From a virus, in IMG/VR virus record IMGVR_UViG_3300031141_000017, positions 1 to 37,470 of that record: a stretch of DNA of 37,470 nt; one strand, given 5' to 3'. How positions within the stretch are numbered: position 1 is the stretch's first letter; each line of letters opens with the position of its first letter. The notes under the pieces are model-generated. The model did not search any database, was not told where the DNA came from, and saw only the letters and a list, made by a program, of their open reading frames with translations. A program made the translations under genes and the position numbers. Below are positions 18,115 through 25,976 of this stretch, in pieces.

Positions 18115-19878
18115 TTATCCCTCTAGTGCTGTGATTCGGGCAGCGAGCGAGGCGATTAACGTCTGACTTGCTACATCTTTTGCTGATAATTCTTGTATTG
18201 CTTTGACTAACGGCATAACAAACATCTCGTATGAAATACCCTGCATGTTATCTTCACCATCTTCCATCTGATGATGCCCTGCAAAGTCTGTGATGTTATG
18301 TGCATTTAAAGTTGCTTTAACTTCTTGAGCCACAAATCCATACATCTTTTTAGAGTGTCTAGGCGTGGTGTTTTCTGAGTCATACTCAGTCATTGAGGTG
18401 TCTAGTTCTGAAGGAGCTTTAAATTTATACGTTACTGTACGTAGGTCATTAATAAAGTCTAATCCACAATCTGTGTTTGTAGAAATATCTTTCTTAACCC
18501 TTTCATCTGAAACTCTCGTCCAAGAAGCGTTAGCTTGAAAGTTGTTATAGACACGACTACTTCCAGTATTCAGACCAAAAGTAAAATATCCAGAACCAGC
18601 ACCCCTCACAAAACGACCAATAACAATCTCATTACTTGCTGATGCACTTGACACATGAGAATACGCACCAACACAAACATTTGAATTACCCGTAGTCGTT
18701 GGCAAGCTATAGCCACCAGCATAAAAACCTAGATAAGTGTTTTCTCCACCAGTCGTTACGTCCCTACCTGCTGCTGTTCCAACAGTAGTATTGTCACTAC
18801 CTGTAGTATTTGTCACTAAAGCAGAACTACCTACAGCAACATTATTGCCACCAGAAGCGGTAGCATAGCCAGCCTGTGTACCGATTAAAGTATTATCTGG
18901 ACCTGCTGCCAAGTCATGCCCAGCAGTAAAACCAACTGAAACATTGTTAGCAGCCGTTGTTGATGACAATGAAGCATGATAGCCTATTGCTACGTTTGAC
19001 TGTCCCGTGGTGTTAGCACCTAATGCACCAGCACCAAGAGCAGTATTTTGTGCACCTGTAGTGTTAGCGTCTAAAGCTTCAACACCAACAGCAGTATTAT
19101 TTGCTCCTGTAGTGTTAACCTGTAAAGCACTTTTACCTACAGCAGTATTACTAGCACCTGTAGTGTTAGACGTTAATGCCACACGACCAATAGCAGTGTT
19201 GTAACTTGCTGTTGTATTTAACTGCAAAGCACCTTGACCTAAAGCAGTATTGTTATTGCCTGTAGTGTTAGTTTTTAACGCTTCTTTACCTACCCCAGTA
19301 TTTTCTGCGCCTGTCGTATTTGCAAGTAAAGACTCATAACCCACTGCTGTATTATCATTGGCTGTAGTGTTAGCCGCTAAAGAAGACTTACCAACTGCTG
19401 TATTACGAGTACCTGTAGTATTAGCCTCTAAAGAAGCAAAACCAACGGCAGTATTGTTACTTGCTGTGGTATTAGCATACAAAGCATCCCTACCAATAGC
19501 AGTGTTAAAACCACCTGTAGTATTAAGAACCATTGCAGTTCTGCCAAATGCAGCATTACTTGCTCCTGTAGTGTTAGCCCCCAAAGAATCTAAACCAACA
19601 GAAGTGTTAAAACCACCTGTAGTATTTGCGTCTAAAGAACCTTTACCTAGCGCAGTGTTATCGTCACCTGTAGTAATTGCTGTACCTGCTTCATCACCTA
19701 CTACAGTGTTATTATTACCACCAGATACAATAGAGTTACCTGCGTTAACACCTGCCACAAAGTTACTTGTTCCTAGAGTGGTCGAGGAAATACCTTTTGC
19801 AATAATCGGGTTATTGATAGTAATGCTACCTGACCCGTTTGCCGTTTCAAGCGTATCTACTTTTATTTTAGAAGCCAT
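18115..19878 (-). CDS. Tail fibre/adhesin with YadA-head-like repeats and S74 chaperone domain (587 aa)
   Basis: Paralogue of the next gene downstream. The N-terminus ASKIKVDTLETANGSGSITI is a typical phage fibre docking segment. Residues about 73-378 hold about 18 units of 17 residues, the first 14 regular (NTAVG/NTTG) and the last four drifting. The C-terminal S74-type chaperone starts at SDERVKKDI (Ser near 457), has GFVAQEV, and ends in a coiled coil SLAARITALEG. Expected maturation is trimerisation followed by autocleavage before the Ser. The ATG has AGGAG. It lies four bases before its paralogue, so the two are probably made together and may form two layers or alternatives of one adhesin. 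Confidence 0.87.
   Translation of the reverse strand: MASKIKVDTLETANGSGSITINNPIIAKGISSTTLGTSNFVAGVNAGNSIVSGGNNNTVVGDEAGTAITTGDDNTALGKGSLDANTTGGFNTSVGLDSLGANTTGASNAAFGRTAMVLNTTGGFNTAIGRDALYANTTASNNTAVGFASLEANTTGTRNTAVGKSSLAANTTANDNTAVGYESLLANTTGAENTGVGKEALKTNTTGNNNTALGQGALQLNTTASYNTAIGRVALTSNTTGASNTAVGKSALQVNTTGANNTAVGVEALDANTTGAQNTALGAGALGANTTGQSNVAIGYHASLSSTTAANNVSVGFTAGHDLAAGPDNTLIGTQAGYATASGGNNVAVGSSALVTNTTGSDNTTVGTAAGRDVTTGGENTYLGFYAGGYSLPTTTGNSNVCVGAYSHVSSASASNEIVIGRFVRGAGSGYFTFGLNTGSSRVYNNFQANASWTRVSDERVKKDISTNTDCGLDFINDLRTVTYKFKAPSELDTSMTEYDSENTTPRHSKKMYGFVAQEVKATLNAHNITDFAGHHQMEDGEDNMQGISYEMFVMPLVKAIQELSAKDVASQTLIASLAARITALEG
18745..19662 (-). repeat. About 18 tandem 51-bp units coding xNTAVGxxALxxNTTGx
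   Basis: Same 17-residue unit as in the neighbouring gene. The first 14 units are regular and the remainder lose the NTTG end. Units such as those starting RNTAVGKS and SNTAVG occur in both genes, which suggests duplication or exchange between them. Confidence 0.85.
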
Positions 19879-19890
19879 GAGACTATTCTC

Positions 19891-20145
19891 CTATTCTGGG
19901 CTTGATGCAGCTACATGAGCAGCAAGAGCGGCTATCACAGCATCTGTGTGAACTACTGAACAGATAGCCTGTACTTCTGCACTCTCTGTTGAGTAATCGT
20001 CACCTGCGTTAACTGTGTGTCTGTGGAAGCTAGATGATAACTCCACACTATCTTCCATAACTGCCGTCTTTGTGCGAACTTGAACATGCTTAAAAGGGCC
20101 ACAAACTTCTATGCGGTCTTGGGTTATTACTTTTGTTAATGCCAT
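19891..20145 (-). CDS. Small hypothetical protein within the fibre cassette (84 aa)
   Basis: Mixed alpha/beta sequence: ALTKVITQDRIEVCGPFKHV, a central Ser-rich stretch with SSFHRHTVNAGDDYSTESAE, and a C-terminal helix HTDAVIAALAAHVAASSPE. The family is not named, but similar small genes are found among fibre genes of marine phages. It may be a fibre-attached or assembly protein. The ATG has a good GGAG site and is preceded by a short inverted repeat. Confidence 0.8.
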   Translation of the reverse strand: MALTKVITQDRIEVCGPFKHVQVRTKTAVMEDSVELSSSFHRHTVNAGDDYSTESAEVQAICSVVHTDAVIAALAAHVAASSPE

Positions 20146-20157
20146 TTGTATTCTCCA

Positions 20158-20174
20158 CTAGCGATCCACGCTAG
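20158..20174. other. Short inverted repeat (6-bp stem, 5-nt loop) in intergenic gap
   Basis: The sequence ctagcg-atcca-cgctag forms a perfect six-pair hairpin in the 40-base gap between two fibre-cassette genes, next to an AT-rich segment. There is no T-run after it in either direction, so it is not a canonical terminator. It sits just upstream of the ribosome site of the 84-aa gene and could be an RNA processing or stability element. Confidence 0.35.
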
Positions 20175-20185
20175 ATAATTATTAA

Positions 20186-21004
20186 TTAAGCGTCAGTAAA
20201 ATATGTTGCGTTAAAGTAAATTAAGTCATTAACAGTAATATTAGCAACATGTTTAAAGGGCTGCCATCCTCCATTACTACATGACTGATAGAATTTTATA
20301 GTGGTGGCTGACATATACGAAGCCGCATTAAATGCTCCACTATTGCTAGTAACGAGATTGCACATGACATTACCGACTGCTTGACCTGAGTTTGATATGA
20401 CGGCAAAAGGCAGTCCGTTTAATTGAACTGTGTTGCCGCTAGACCCAATTCCAGTAAATTGAACGTATGCGGTTAAGTGAACTAATCTACCTATTTTTGT
20501 GTAGCGTGAATCCAGCACAGCTAATGTGCCACCGCCTGTATCGGCTGGCGTCCAATTCCCTTCTTCATAATCATCCAGCGTATTGGCTGCACCTGTGCCG
20601 CCTAAAGCAATGCCACCAGTTACAGCAACACCTGTTGCTGTTGTTTCAATTTTCTTAGAACCATTATAATAAAGCTGTGTTGATCCATTCCATGTAAACC
20701 TTGCTATATCTTCATCGTTATCGCCAATTATTTTTACGTTTGTTCCGTTTGATTTAATTATTAAATCGCCAGAGCCTGCATCTTGAAGATAAGTATTGCT
20801 GCCATCGTGCCTGATTGAGAAATCACCACTTGTTCCCCACTTCGCTTGCACTCCGTCGTTATGTGTAACATTACCTGTAAACGTAGCACCAGTAGTGGTT
20901 ATAAGATTACCGCCGCCCGTAGGTAGGTTAACTGTCTCGTTATTGGAGGTAGTGGAATCTAATGTTACACCACCGCCTGCGGTATTTTTAATTGTAATTG
21001 GCAT
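20186..21004 (-). CDS. Tail fibre protein (272 aa) with LDDYEEGNWTP motif
   Basis: The N-terminus PITIKNTAGGGVTLDSTTSN followed by NLPTGGGNLITTTG is a fibre-type beta segment. Then come FSIRHDGSNTYLQDAGSG and KSNGTNVKI shaft motifs, and near residue 145 NTLDDYEEGNWTP, a signature that I know from marine phage fibres at the junction to a C-terminal receptor-binding domain. The last 120 residues are beta-rich and end IYFNATYFTDA. There is no S74 domain. Probable role: a receptor-binding fibre, alone or joined to the 760-aa fibre encoded just upstream. The ATG has AAGGAAA. Confidence 0.8.
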   Translation of the reverse strand: MPITIKNTAGGGVTLDSTTSNNETVNLPTGGGNLITTTGATFTGNVTHNDGVQAKWGTSGDFSIRHDGSNTYLQDAGSGDLIIKSNGTNVKIIGDNDEDIARFTWNGSTQLYYNGSKKIETTATGVAVTGGIALGGTGAANTLDDYEEGNWTPADTGGGTLAVLDSRYTKIGRLVHLTAYVQFTGIGSSGNTVQLNGLPFAVISNSGQAVGNVMCNLVTSNSGAFNAASYMSATTIKFYQSCSNGGWQPFKHVANITVNDLIYFNATYFTDA

Positions 21005-21013
21005 GATATTTCC

Positions 21014-23296
21014 TTAAAGAATGACCCACGTTGAACCGTTTGTTACTGTAACAGTATAACTCGCGTTTACAGTAACAGGGCCTACGGTAGACCCGTTTTC
21101 GTTACCTGCGAATGTAATGTTTTCGGCTATCACCTTTGCATTAGTGCGTATAACAGAATTTGTTCCAAGTGAAGGACCTCCTCCGTTAGCATCGACGTAA
21201 GCTTTAATGGATTGTTGAGTGGCTAACGCCGTGGCGCTGTTGCCTGACATGTTGTCTTGATCAAGAATGTCCGTAATGCTAACCGAACCTGTGCCCGACA
21301 AAGAATTAAACTCAACTGCTCCCGCCACGTCTAACGTGCCTGCAATAATTAAACTATCTGCACTCTCGTCCCAAAGAAGAGACTTGCCCGAGGTAGCACC
21401 AAAGAACTTAACGTCATAACCCGTGTCGTTAACACCTACTGTAACAGTAGAGTCAATTTGAACAGCACCATCGATGTCTACTGCTCCACTAATGTCTAAA
21501 GTCGCTGCGTCCAACTCCCCCGTTATAGTAAGATTACGAACGCCTGTGTAGTCTTTATTCGCATCTAGTATGACAGCCTTAGAGGCTACAGCCGTACCAA
21601 TAGCTGTGGAGCCAATGTCTAAAGCATTGATTTCAGCTACTACTACCGTTGCACCGTCAAGAATGTTTAACTCTGCCGCAGTACTTGTAACCCCATCAAG
21701 GATGTTTAACTCTGCAGTAGTAGCGGTAACCCCGTCAAGAATGTTTAACTCGGTGGCCGTTGAAGTTACTGCCACGTTTTCATTAATTTTAGGAGAGGTT
21801 AAAGTTTTGTTTGTTAGTGTGTCAGTAGATACGCGTGACAATAAAGTTGAGTTAGCGCCCGCTGGCAACATGAGCGTATTGGTCACAGAAGCGGAGTGAG
21901 GTTGGCCAAATACTTTTTGACCGTGACTGTTACTCTCGCAGTTGAATACAATCGCACCTGAATTATTATTACCTCGTACAACTACAGTACCTGTGCCGTT
22001 AGGCGCTAGATCAATAGTAGCATTAGACGTTGTAACAATGTCTTTGCCGTTCATGTCTAGGTTTCCACCTAATTGTGGAGAGGTATCGTCTACCACAGCA
22101 GATAAATCGCCGCTTGAGCCTGTGCCTGCAATAACAGTTGCTCGAGTCATCTTTTTAAGATTACCGCCCGAAGCATCTATAGCTATAAAAAGGTCGTCCG
22201 CTGCAGCGGTGCTAATCTCTACTAAAGACGCTACCGCCGTGGGGTTAAAATTTGTGCCATCAGCAACAAGAAGCATTCCTGCCGTGTTGGTTCCCATAAC
22301 CAGATCATCGCCAGTTATAGTAAGGTCACCACCTACTATTAAGTTACCTGATACATCGGCTGCACCATTAACATCTAACGTACCCGTAACAACTAGGGTA
22401 TCAGCACTCTCGTCCCAAAGAAGAGACTTGCCAGAAGTAGCGCCAAAGAACTTAACATCATACCCCGTGTCGTTAACACCTACCGTTACGGTGCCATCAG
22501 CTTGAATAGCGGCGTTAATGTCCAAAGTGGTTGCAGCAAGTTGGATCTCAGTGTCTGCAACAATGTCTAACTGACCATCAGCACTTGAGTTAATAAAAAT
22601 CCCTGAGTCTCGGAATTGTATTTTTTGATTGGTCGTAGTGGTGTTGCCGTTATTCAATACTTCAGCTAGATTGCCGCCCGTATTTGCGTCAACATAGGCT
22701 TTAATAGATTGTTGCGTGGCTAATGCAGTGGCACTATTGCCCGACATATTATCTTGATCAAGAATGTCTGTTATTGCTACGGACCCAGTGCCCGATAAAG
22801 AGTTAAACTCAACTAAGCCCGCGACATTAATTCCGTCAACAGCCAGATTTGAGTAAACGTTAACGGCCTTCGCACCTGAACCGCCGCCATCAAACTTAAC
22901 GAGCACATCGGTACCCGCGGCAATTTCAAGATCATTGCTTGTGTTGTATGTGCCTTGAAAAATAAATATGGATCGACTACCCGTTAAGCTGTTGCGTATA
23001 AAGCATAGTTTTTCAGCGTCATTAGGGGTAAGTGTTACATAAACAGACGCGCCTAAATCTCCACCGTCTGCAAATTCAATGTATTTGTTACGTCCAGTAG
23101 AAGAAGCGCCGTTGGTAATAGCTATTGTATTAGGTGAGCCTGACGAGCCCGCAGAAGATAAAGTTATTACGACTGCACCGTTAATAGCCTCGTCTAAAAT
23201 ATTAGAGTTGTCATTAACCGTTTCGCCCCACGTTCCAGATTGTTCACCAGTAGCTGGTTTCTCAATACCGAGGTTGACTGTATATGTACTAGGCAT
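21014..23296 (-). CDS. Large tail fibre protein with internal duplications (760 aa)
   Basis: The N-terminus STYTVNLGIEKPATGEQSGT followed by WGETVNDNSNILDEAI is a common phage fibre virion-attachment domain. The shaft contains ELNILDGVT-type 13-residue repeats (three clear copies and one degenerate). Two long segments are duplicated: NSLSGTGSV...QDNMSGNSATALATQQSIKAYVDA at about 165-203 and 664-703, and VGVNDTGYDVKFFGATSGKS with its flank at about 272 and 615. The C-terminus ends VTVTNGSTWVIL, typical of fibres. The ATG has a GAGGAA site. It heads the fibre cassette and probably anchors to the tail hub. Confidence 0.88.
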   Translation of the reverse strand: MPSTYTVNLGIEKPATGEQSGTWGETVNDNSNILDEAINGAVVITLSSAGSSGSPNTIAITNGASSTGRNKYIEFADGGDLGASVYVTLTPNDAEKLCFIRNSLTGSRSIFIFQGTYNTSNDLEIAAGTDVLVKFDGGGSGAKAVNVYSNLAVDGINVAGLVEFNSLSGTGSVAITDILDQDNMSGNSATALATQQSIKAYVDANTGGNLAEVLNNGNTTTTNQKIQFRDSGIFINSSADGQLDIVADTEIQLAATTLDINAAIQADGTVTVGVNDTGYDVKFFGATSGKSLLWDESADTLVVTGTLDVNGAADVSGNLIVGGDLTITGDDLVMGTNTAGMLLVADGTNFNPTAVASLVEISTAAADDLFIAIDASGGNLKKMTRATVIAGTGSSGDLSAVVDDTSPQLGGNLDMNGKDIVTTSNATIDLAPNGTGTVVVRGNNNSGAIVFNCESNSHGQKVFGQPHSASVTNTLMLPAGANSTLLSRVSTDTLTNKTLTSPKINENVAVTSTATELNILDGVTATTAELNILDGVTSTAAELNILDGATVVVAEINALDIGSTAIGTAVASKAVILDANKDYTGVRNLTITGELDAATLDISGAVDIDGAVQIDSTVTVGVNDTGYDVKFFGATSGKSLLWDESADSLIIAGTLDVAGAVEFNSLSGTGSVSITDILDQDNMSGNSATALATQQSIKAYVDANGGGPSLGTNSVIRTNAKVIAENITFAGNENGSTVGPVTVNASYTVTVTNGSTWVIL

Positions 23297-23306
23297 TTTT
23301 AATTCC

Positions 23307-23411
23307 TCACGGTACTATGTTTGTCCAGCTTGGGTTTTGAATAGGCACAATACTCATCCAGATTTGTCCCACGCTTGCTGTGGCGGATACTCCCGTTACT
23401 GCAACGTTCAT
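23307..23411 (-). CDS. Micro-gene, 34 aa, with VTGVSATASVGQ motif
   Basis: A short frame found in the gap before the 760-aa fibre. The ATG (23409-23411) overlaps the TAA of the previous gene as TAATG, and the TGA lies ten bases before the fibre ATG. The product is MNVAVTGVSATASVGQIWMS and then IVPIQNPSWTNIVP. The VTGVxATxxVGQ pattern is like the tails of two other proteins in this operon, so it looks like a free-standing copy of a small beta motif. A virion-associated role is inferred. The ribosome site is weak (AGGA). Confidence 0.6.
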   Translation of the reverse strand: MNVAVTGVSATASVGQIWMSIVPIQNPSWTNIVP

Positions 23412-23863
23412 TATGCAATCCTAATAATAGCAGTGGCGGCATCAGCCGTTGGGAACACTACGGTGAAATTCCCAGAGTTTACAACCTTGTCAGACCCGAA
23501 ATCTAAAACCAATATGGCGGGTTTGGTTAGAGATATTGAAGTAGTGTTGGGCGTGTTGTTATAAATTAACGCGCCTCTAGCCGTAATCGTAGAGTTTGCC
23601 CACGTTTCGTCTATAAAATCAGTCAAAGCCGTAGTTGCAGAAGACGTAGGATCTACCGCAGTTAAATTTTCGCCTCCTGCAGTATACCCTGTGCCACTTA
23701 CTTCATTAGTGGTTGCATACGCAGTGGTGTCTGCATTCATCGTAGCAGAGCTTGTATAAAGTGCTATCTTAAACACATCACCGCTTGAAGCGTCAAAGTC
23801 ATGAGCACCGTACATTAATTCTTTCTTAAAACTGGTGCACATGTAGTTTCCTGTAAAAGCCAT
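23411..23863 (-). CDS. Virion-type beta-rich protein (150 aa)
   Basis: The sequence starts AFTGNYMCTSFKKELMYGAH and continues FKIALYTSSATMNADTTAYA, EVSGTGYTAGGENL, then a beta-rich C-terminal half ending PTADAATAIIRIA. I know this family as a conserved marine phage structural-type protein located between adaptors and fibres. No enzymatic motif was seen. It may be a tail or collar component. The ATG has GGAG and the stop overlaps the 34-aa gene. Confidence 0.85.
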   Translation of the reverse strand: MAFTGNYMCTSFKKELMYGAHDFDASSGDVFKIALYTSSATMNADTTAYATTNEVSGTGYTAGGENLTAVDPTSSATTALTDFIDETWANSTITARGALIYNNTPNTTSISLTKPAILVLDFGSDKVVNSGNFTVVFPTADAATAIIRIA

Positions 23864-23864
23864 G

Positions 23865-24155
23865 TCACAGTCTCCTTATATAGTTAGCAAGCTCTAATTG
23901 TCCTGCTTCGGTTAACGCGTTATGCATCGTAGTTCTATCTGATTTGATAGCTTCGTGCATGTAAAATTCTAATGTTTTAAGCAGTTGCCCACGAAAGGCA
24001 TGAGCTTGGGCCCTAATAGCAGGGTTTGCGTCATCTGAAATGGCGATAATCTTATTCGCACACCGCTCCGCAATTTCCTCTGGAGTAAAACCTCTTCCAC
24101 TGGTGGTGTGTACTTCCACCGAGTTTGTGTCCATCTGTAGGGCTGCATTACTCAT
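23865..24155 (-). CDS. Conserved helical protein (96 aa)
   Basis: The N-terminus is variable, then VEVHTTSGRGFTPEEIAERC, ANKIIAISDDANPAIRAQAH, and a C-terminal helix block SDRTTMHNALTEAGQLELAN ending IRRL. This closely follows a small marine phage family that sits beside the adaptor genes. Function unknown; the length and amphipathic helices suit a chaperone or connector accessory. The start overlaps the adaptor stop by four bases (ATGA). Confidence 0.85.
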   Translation of the reverse strand: MSNAALQMDTNSVEVHTTSGRGFTPEEIAERCANKIIAISDDANPAIRAQAHAFRGQLLKTLEFYMHEAIKSDRTTMHNALTEAGQLELANYIRRL

Positions 24156-24802
24156 TGTTTAGGCCTTATAAGTTGTCCAGTGCGGTATTCATCGGTCACT
24201 TCTTTGGCTTCGCCTAGTAATTTCAAACCGCCAATGGCTTCGGTAAACCGTTTGTCGTACATGGCCATCATGTCGGGTTCACCCTTCATATAAATGTATG
24301 CTTCTATCAAGCACCCATAAAGTAAAGCGATTTCAGCGTTTGTACTAAGCCATGTTACGCCACTATCGGCGCCCGCGGTCAAACTTGCAGGACGATAAAA
24401 ATAATGTAGCTCTACGCTGTACGCACTATTCGGGGTTGGACCCAAGATAAAGTTATTAATATCAAAAGTAGCGTAAAATCGCGGGTCTCCAGCCGTAGCC
24501 GAAATAGGATTAAAGGTCTGAACAAAATCAGGCTCTTTAAAGTCTAAGAAAACGTGATTGTTTGTGCTGTCTACATAAGATAAAGAAAAAGGAGCTAAGA
24601 AATCACTAGGTGCCGCTAAAAACTTGTCATTCAGAGTCATGGCACCGCTTACATTCTTTCTAAACAGGCTTAACTGAACACTTTTAAGGATTCTTTCCTC
24701 TGCTTGACGAATAAATAACGGCAAATTGCTTACAAAAGACGTTTCATCGTTCTCTGTATAGTCTCTAATAGCTTGTTTTAGCTGATCCAATGTAAAACTC
24801 AT
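24152..24802 (-). CDS. Head-tail adaptor-like protein, SU10-adaptor-like (216 aa)
   Basis: The N-terminal helices contain DQLKQAIRDYTENDETSF and LPLFIRQAEERILKSVQL, a pattern shared with adaptor proteins of short-tailed phages such as SU10. The middle has a beta section (PSDFLAPFSLSYVD, DPRFYATFDINNFILGPTP) with a Y-H-Y-F-Y-RP strand, and the C-terminus is a helical bundle with EIALLYGCLIEAYIYMKGEP. In such phages a dodecameric adaptor extends the portal. The assignment rests on pattern and gene order. Overlaps of four bases with both neighbours suggest coupled synthesis. Confidence 0.7.
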   Translation of the reverse strand: MSFTLDQLKQAIRDYTENDETSFVSNLPLFIRQAEERILKSVQLSLFRKNVSGAMTLNDKFLAAPSDFLAPFSLSYVDSTNNHVFLDFKEPDFVQTFNPISATAGDPRFYATFDINNFILGPTPNSAYSVELHYFYRPASLTAGADSGVTWLSTNAEIALLYGCLIEAYIYMKGEPDMMAMYDKRFTEAIGGLKLLGEAKEVTDEYRTGQLIRPKQ

Positions 24803-25125
24803 GTAGTCACCGTCACTGTTCCAACCGAACCTGTTGATATAAGGCGGTTAGGGGGGCTGTAATCGTTATCTGCCCACCCACCTACTGGATCAAAACTCCA
24901 TTGAATATTGCGTTGTACGGCAAGATTCGTTTCAGGACGGGCATTCTGCAAAGCTTGTGGATCAGAAACCTTACGAAAAGGCCCTAATTGAGGCTGCTTA
25001 GGATCAAATTCGTCAGGACCCACCAATAACCCGTTCCATTCTTTCCTCATTACCCTGTAAGGATAACGAAAGCCCGAACGGTCCGAGATGGCGTATGCTT
25101 TTTTTCCAGACGCAAACTTACCCAT
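24799..25125 (-). CDS. Conserved small protein with VGTVTVTT tail (108 aa)
   Basis: The sequence GKFASGKKAYAISDRSGFRY, then PYRVMRKEWNGLLVGPDEFD and KQPQLGP, with QALQNARPE, is a conserved marine phage family with no known function, usually found between adaptor genes. The C-terminus ends ISTGSVGTVTVTT, nearly the same tail as in the 98-aa protein near the hub. The frame extends two codons to a TTG at 25131; the ATG at 25125 fits the GGAG site better and is chosen. Probably a virion component. Confidence 0.85.
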   Translation of the reverse strand: MGKFASGKKAYAISDRSGFRYPYRVMRKEWNGLLVGPDEFDPKQPQLGPFRKVSDPQALQNARPETNLAVQRNIQWSFDPVGGWADNDYSPPNRLISTGSVGTVTVTT

Positions 25126-25127
25126 TG

Positions 25128-25787
25128 TCAAACTCTCCTGTATACAGGGGTCACGTTAAAGGACGAACGGTCCCTATCTTCTACAGCAGCCCTTTCAAAC
25201 TCTTCTTCGTATAGGGCTTTAAGCATTTCAACACGGTTTGGAGCACGTTTTAAAGCAAGGTAATAAGCTAAACCTGCCGCTAAACAAGGGTAAAACCTAA
25301 AAGGTAAGTCCATCGTGTTAGTGTATATGTCCGCATCATCCATTCGGGTTAAAGCGTCATAGTACACAACATCAGTGCTGTTATCAGGCACAGGCCAAAG
25401 CTTTAAGTTAGGCGTAACTTGCCTATCCAAGAAGAATTGATTAACTCTACCTTTCGTTGCCTTGTTGGGTATACTTAAATAACCATCTCGGCTTAAACGA
25501 ATCAACGAGTAATCAGTTCCAGATCGTTGCACAACGACAGATAAAATATCAATTACATCCGCGGTTAAAGGGTAGTTACCTGTACCGTCAACCATTGCAA
25601 CAGTACGCTGCTTAATGGTCCACTGGTTAAGGCCACGGTTAGCCCAGTCTGCAAGCAAAAGGTTTAAAGACCTCTTGGCAGATTTTAAGTCATAACCTGT
25701 TCGGACCTCTAGCCCACATCGCTCAAATGCCTCTTCGACATATTCTGCAACGTCTAACTCAAAGTCTTTACTTTCAGATGTAGCCAT
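25128..25787 (-). CDS. Head-tail adaptor, P22 gp4-like (219 aa)
   Basis: The N-terminal EYVEEAFERCGLEVRTGYDL, then SAKRSLNLLLADWANRGLNQW, a central YPLTADVIDILSVVV, LDRQVTPNLKLWPVPDN, and a C-terminal helix RAPNRVEMLKALYEEEFERA with a terminal NVTPVYRRV match the common pattern of P22 gp4-like tail accessory proteins in marine podoviruses. P22 gp4 is the first adaptor ring under the portal and lets the tail hub bind. The agreement with a P22-like portal in the same operon supports the call. It is called by pattern, without an alignment. Confidence 0.75.
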   Translation of the reverse strand: MATSESKDFELDVAEYVEEAFERCGLEVRTGYDLKSAKRSLNLLLADWANRGLNQWTIKQRTVAMVDGTGNYPLTADVIDILSVVVQRSGTDYSLIRLSRDGYLSIPNKATKGRVNQFFLDRQVTPNLKLWPVPDNSTDVVYYDALTRMDDADIYTNTMDLPFRFYPCLAAGLAYYLALKRAPNRVEMLKALYEEEFERAAVEDRDRSSFNVTPVYRRV

Positions 25788-25796
25788 AGCTTTTAC

Positions 25797-25967
25797 CTAC
25801 GCAGTGCGTGTCTTTCTCTTAACGGGTTTAGCCGTTTTAGCTGATGCTACAAACGCTTTTTTAGTTGGGGCACCGGGTGACCCAACCTTGCGCATTGTCT
25901 CCTTCGACCCTGCTGCAATTCGCTTTTTCTTAGCGTGGATGTTGGCATAAAGCCCTTTACTTGGCAT
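25797..25967 (-). CDS. Conserved basic marine-phage microprotein (56 aa)
   Basis: The product begins MPSKGLYANIHAKKKRIAAG and continues SKETMRKVGSPGAPTKKAFV, ending in a Lys/Thr-rich tail. I recognise the motif from many marine phages, especially cyanophages, where it is a small basic protein of unknown role. The high Lys/Arg content suggests nucleic-acid or capsid-interior binding; this is inference. The stop is TAG at 25797-25799. The ribosome site is a weak AGGG. Confidence 0.85.
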   Translation of the reverse strand: MPSKGLYANIHAKKKRIAAGSKETMRKVGSPGAPTKKAFVASAKTAKPVKRKTRTA

Positions 25968-25976
25968 TACAAGGCC

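Noticed and set aside
16665-19662. CRISPR array, suggested by the regularly spaced repeats
   Set aside because: The units are contiguous 51-bp coding repeats in one frame with no spacers and no cas genes.
16074-19878. Diversity-generating retroelement acting on the fibre repeats
   Set aside because: No reverse transcriptase, template repeat or variable lectin-type domain was seen in the window. Repeat variation is better explained by recombination.
19358-19918. Plus-strand open frame of 186 aa opposite the fibre gene
   Set aside because: It is an antisense shadow of the 51-bp repeats (regular Val/Leu/Ala pattern). It has no ribosome site, and the minus-strand frame has clear fibre and S74 motifs.
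21942-22505. Plus-strand open frame of 187 aa opposite the 760-aa fibre
   Set aside because: Pro/Thr/Val-rich antisense shadow; the minus-strand fibre gene is continuous and has known fibre motifs.
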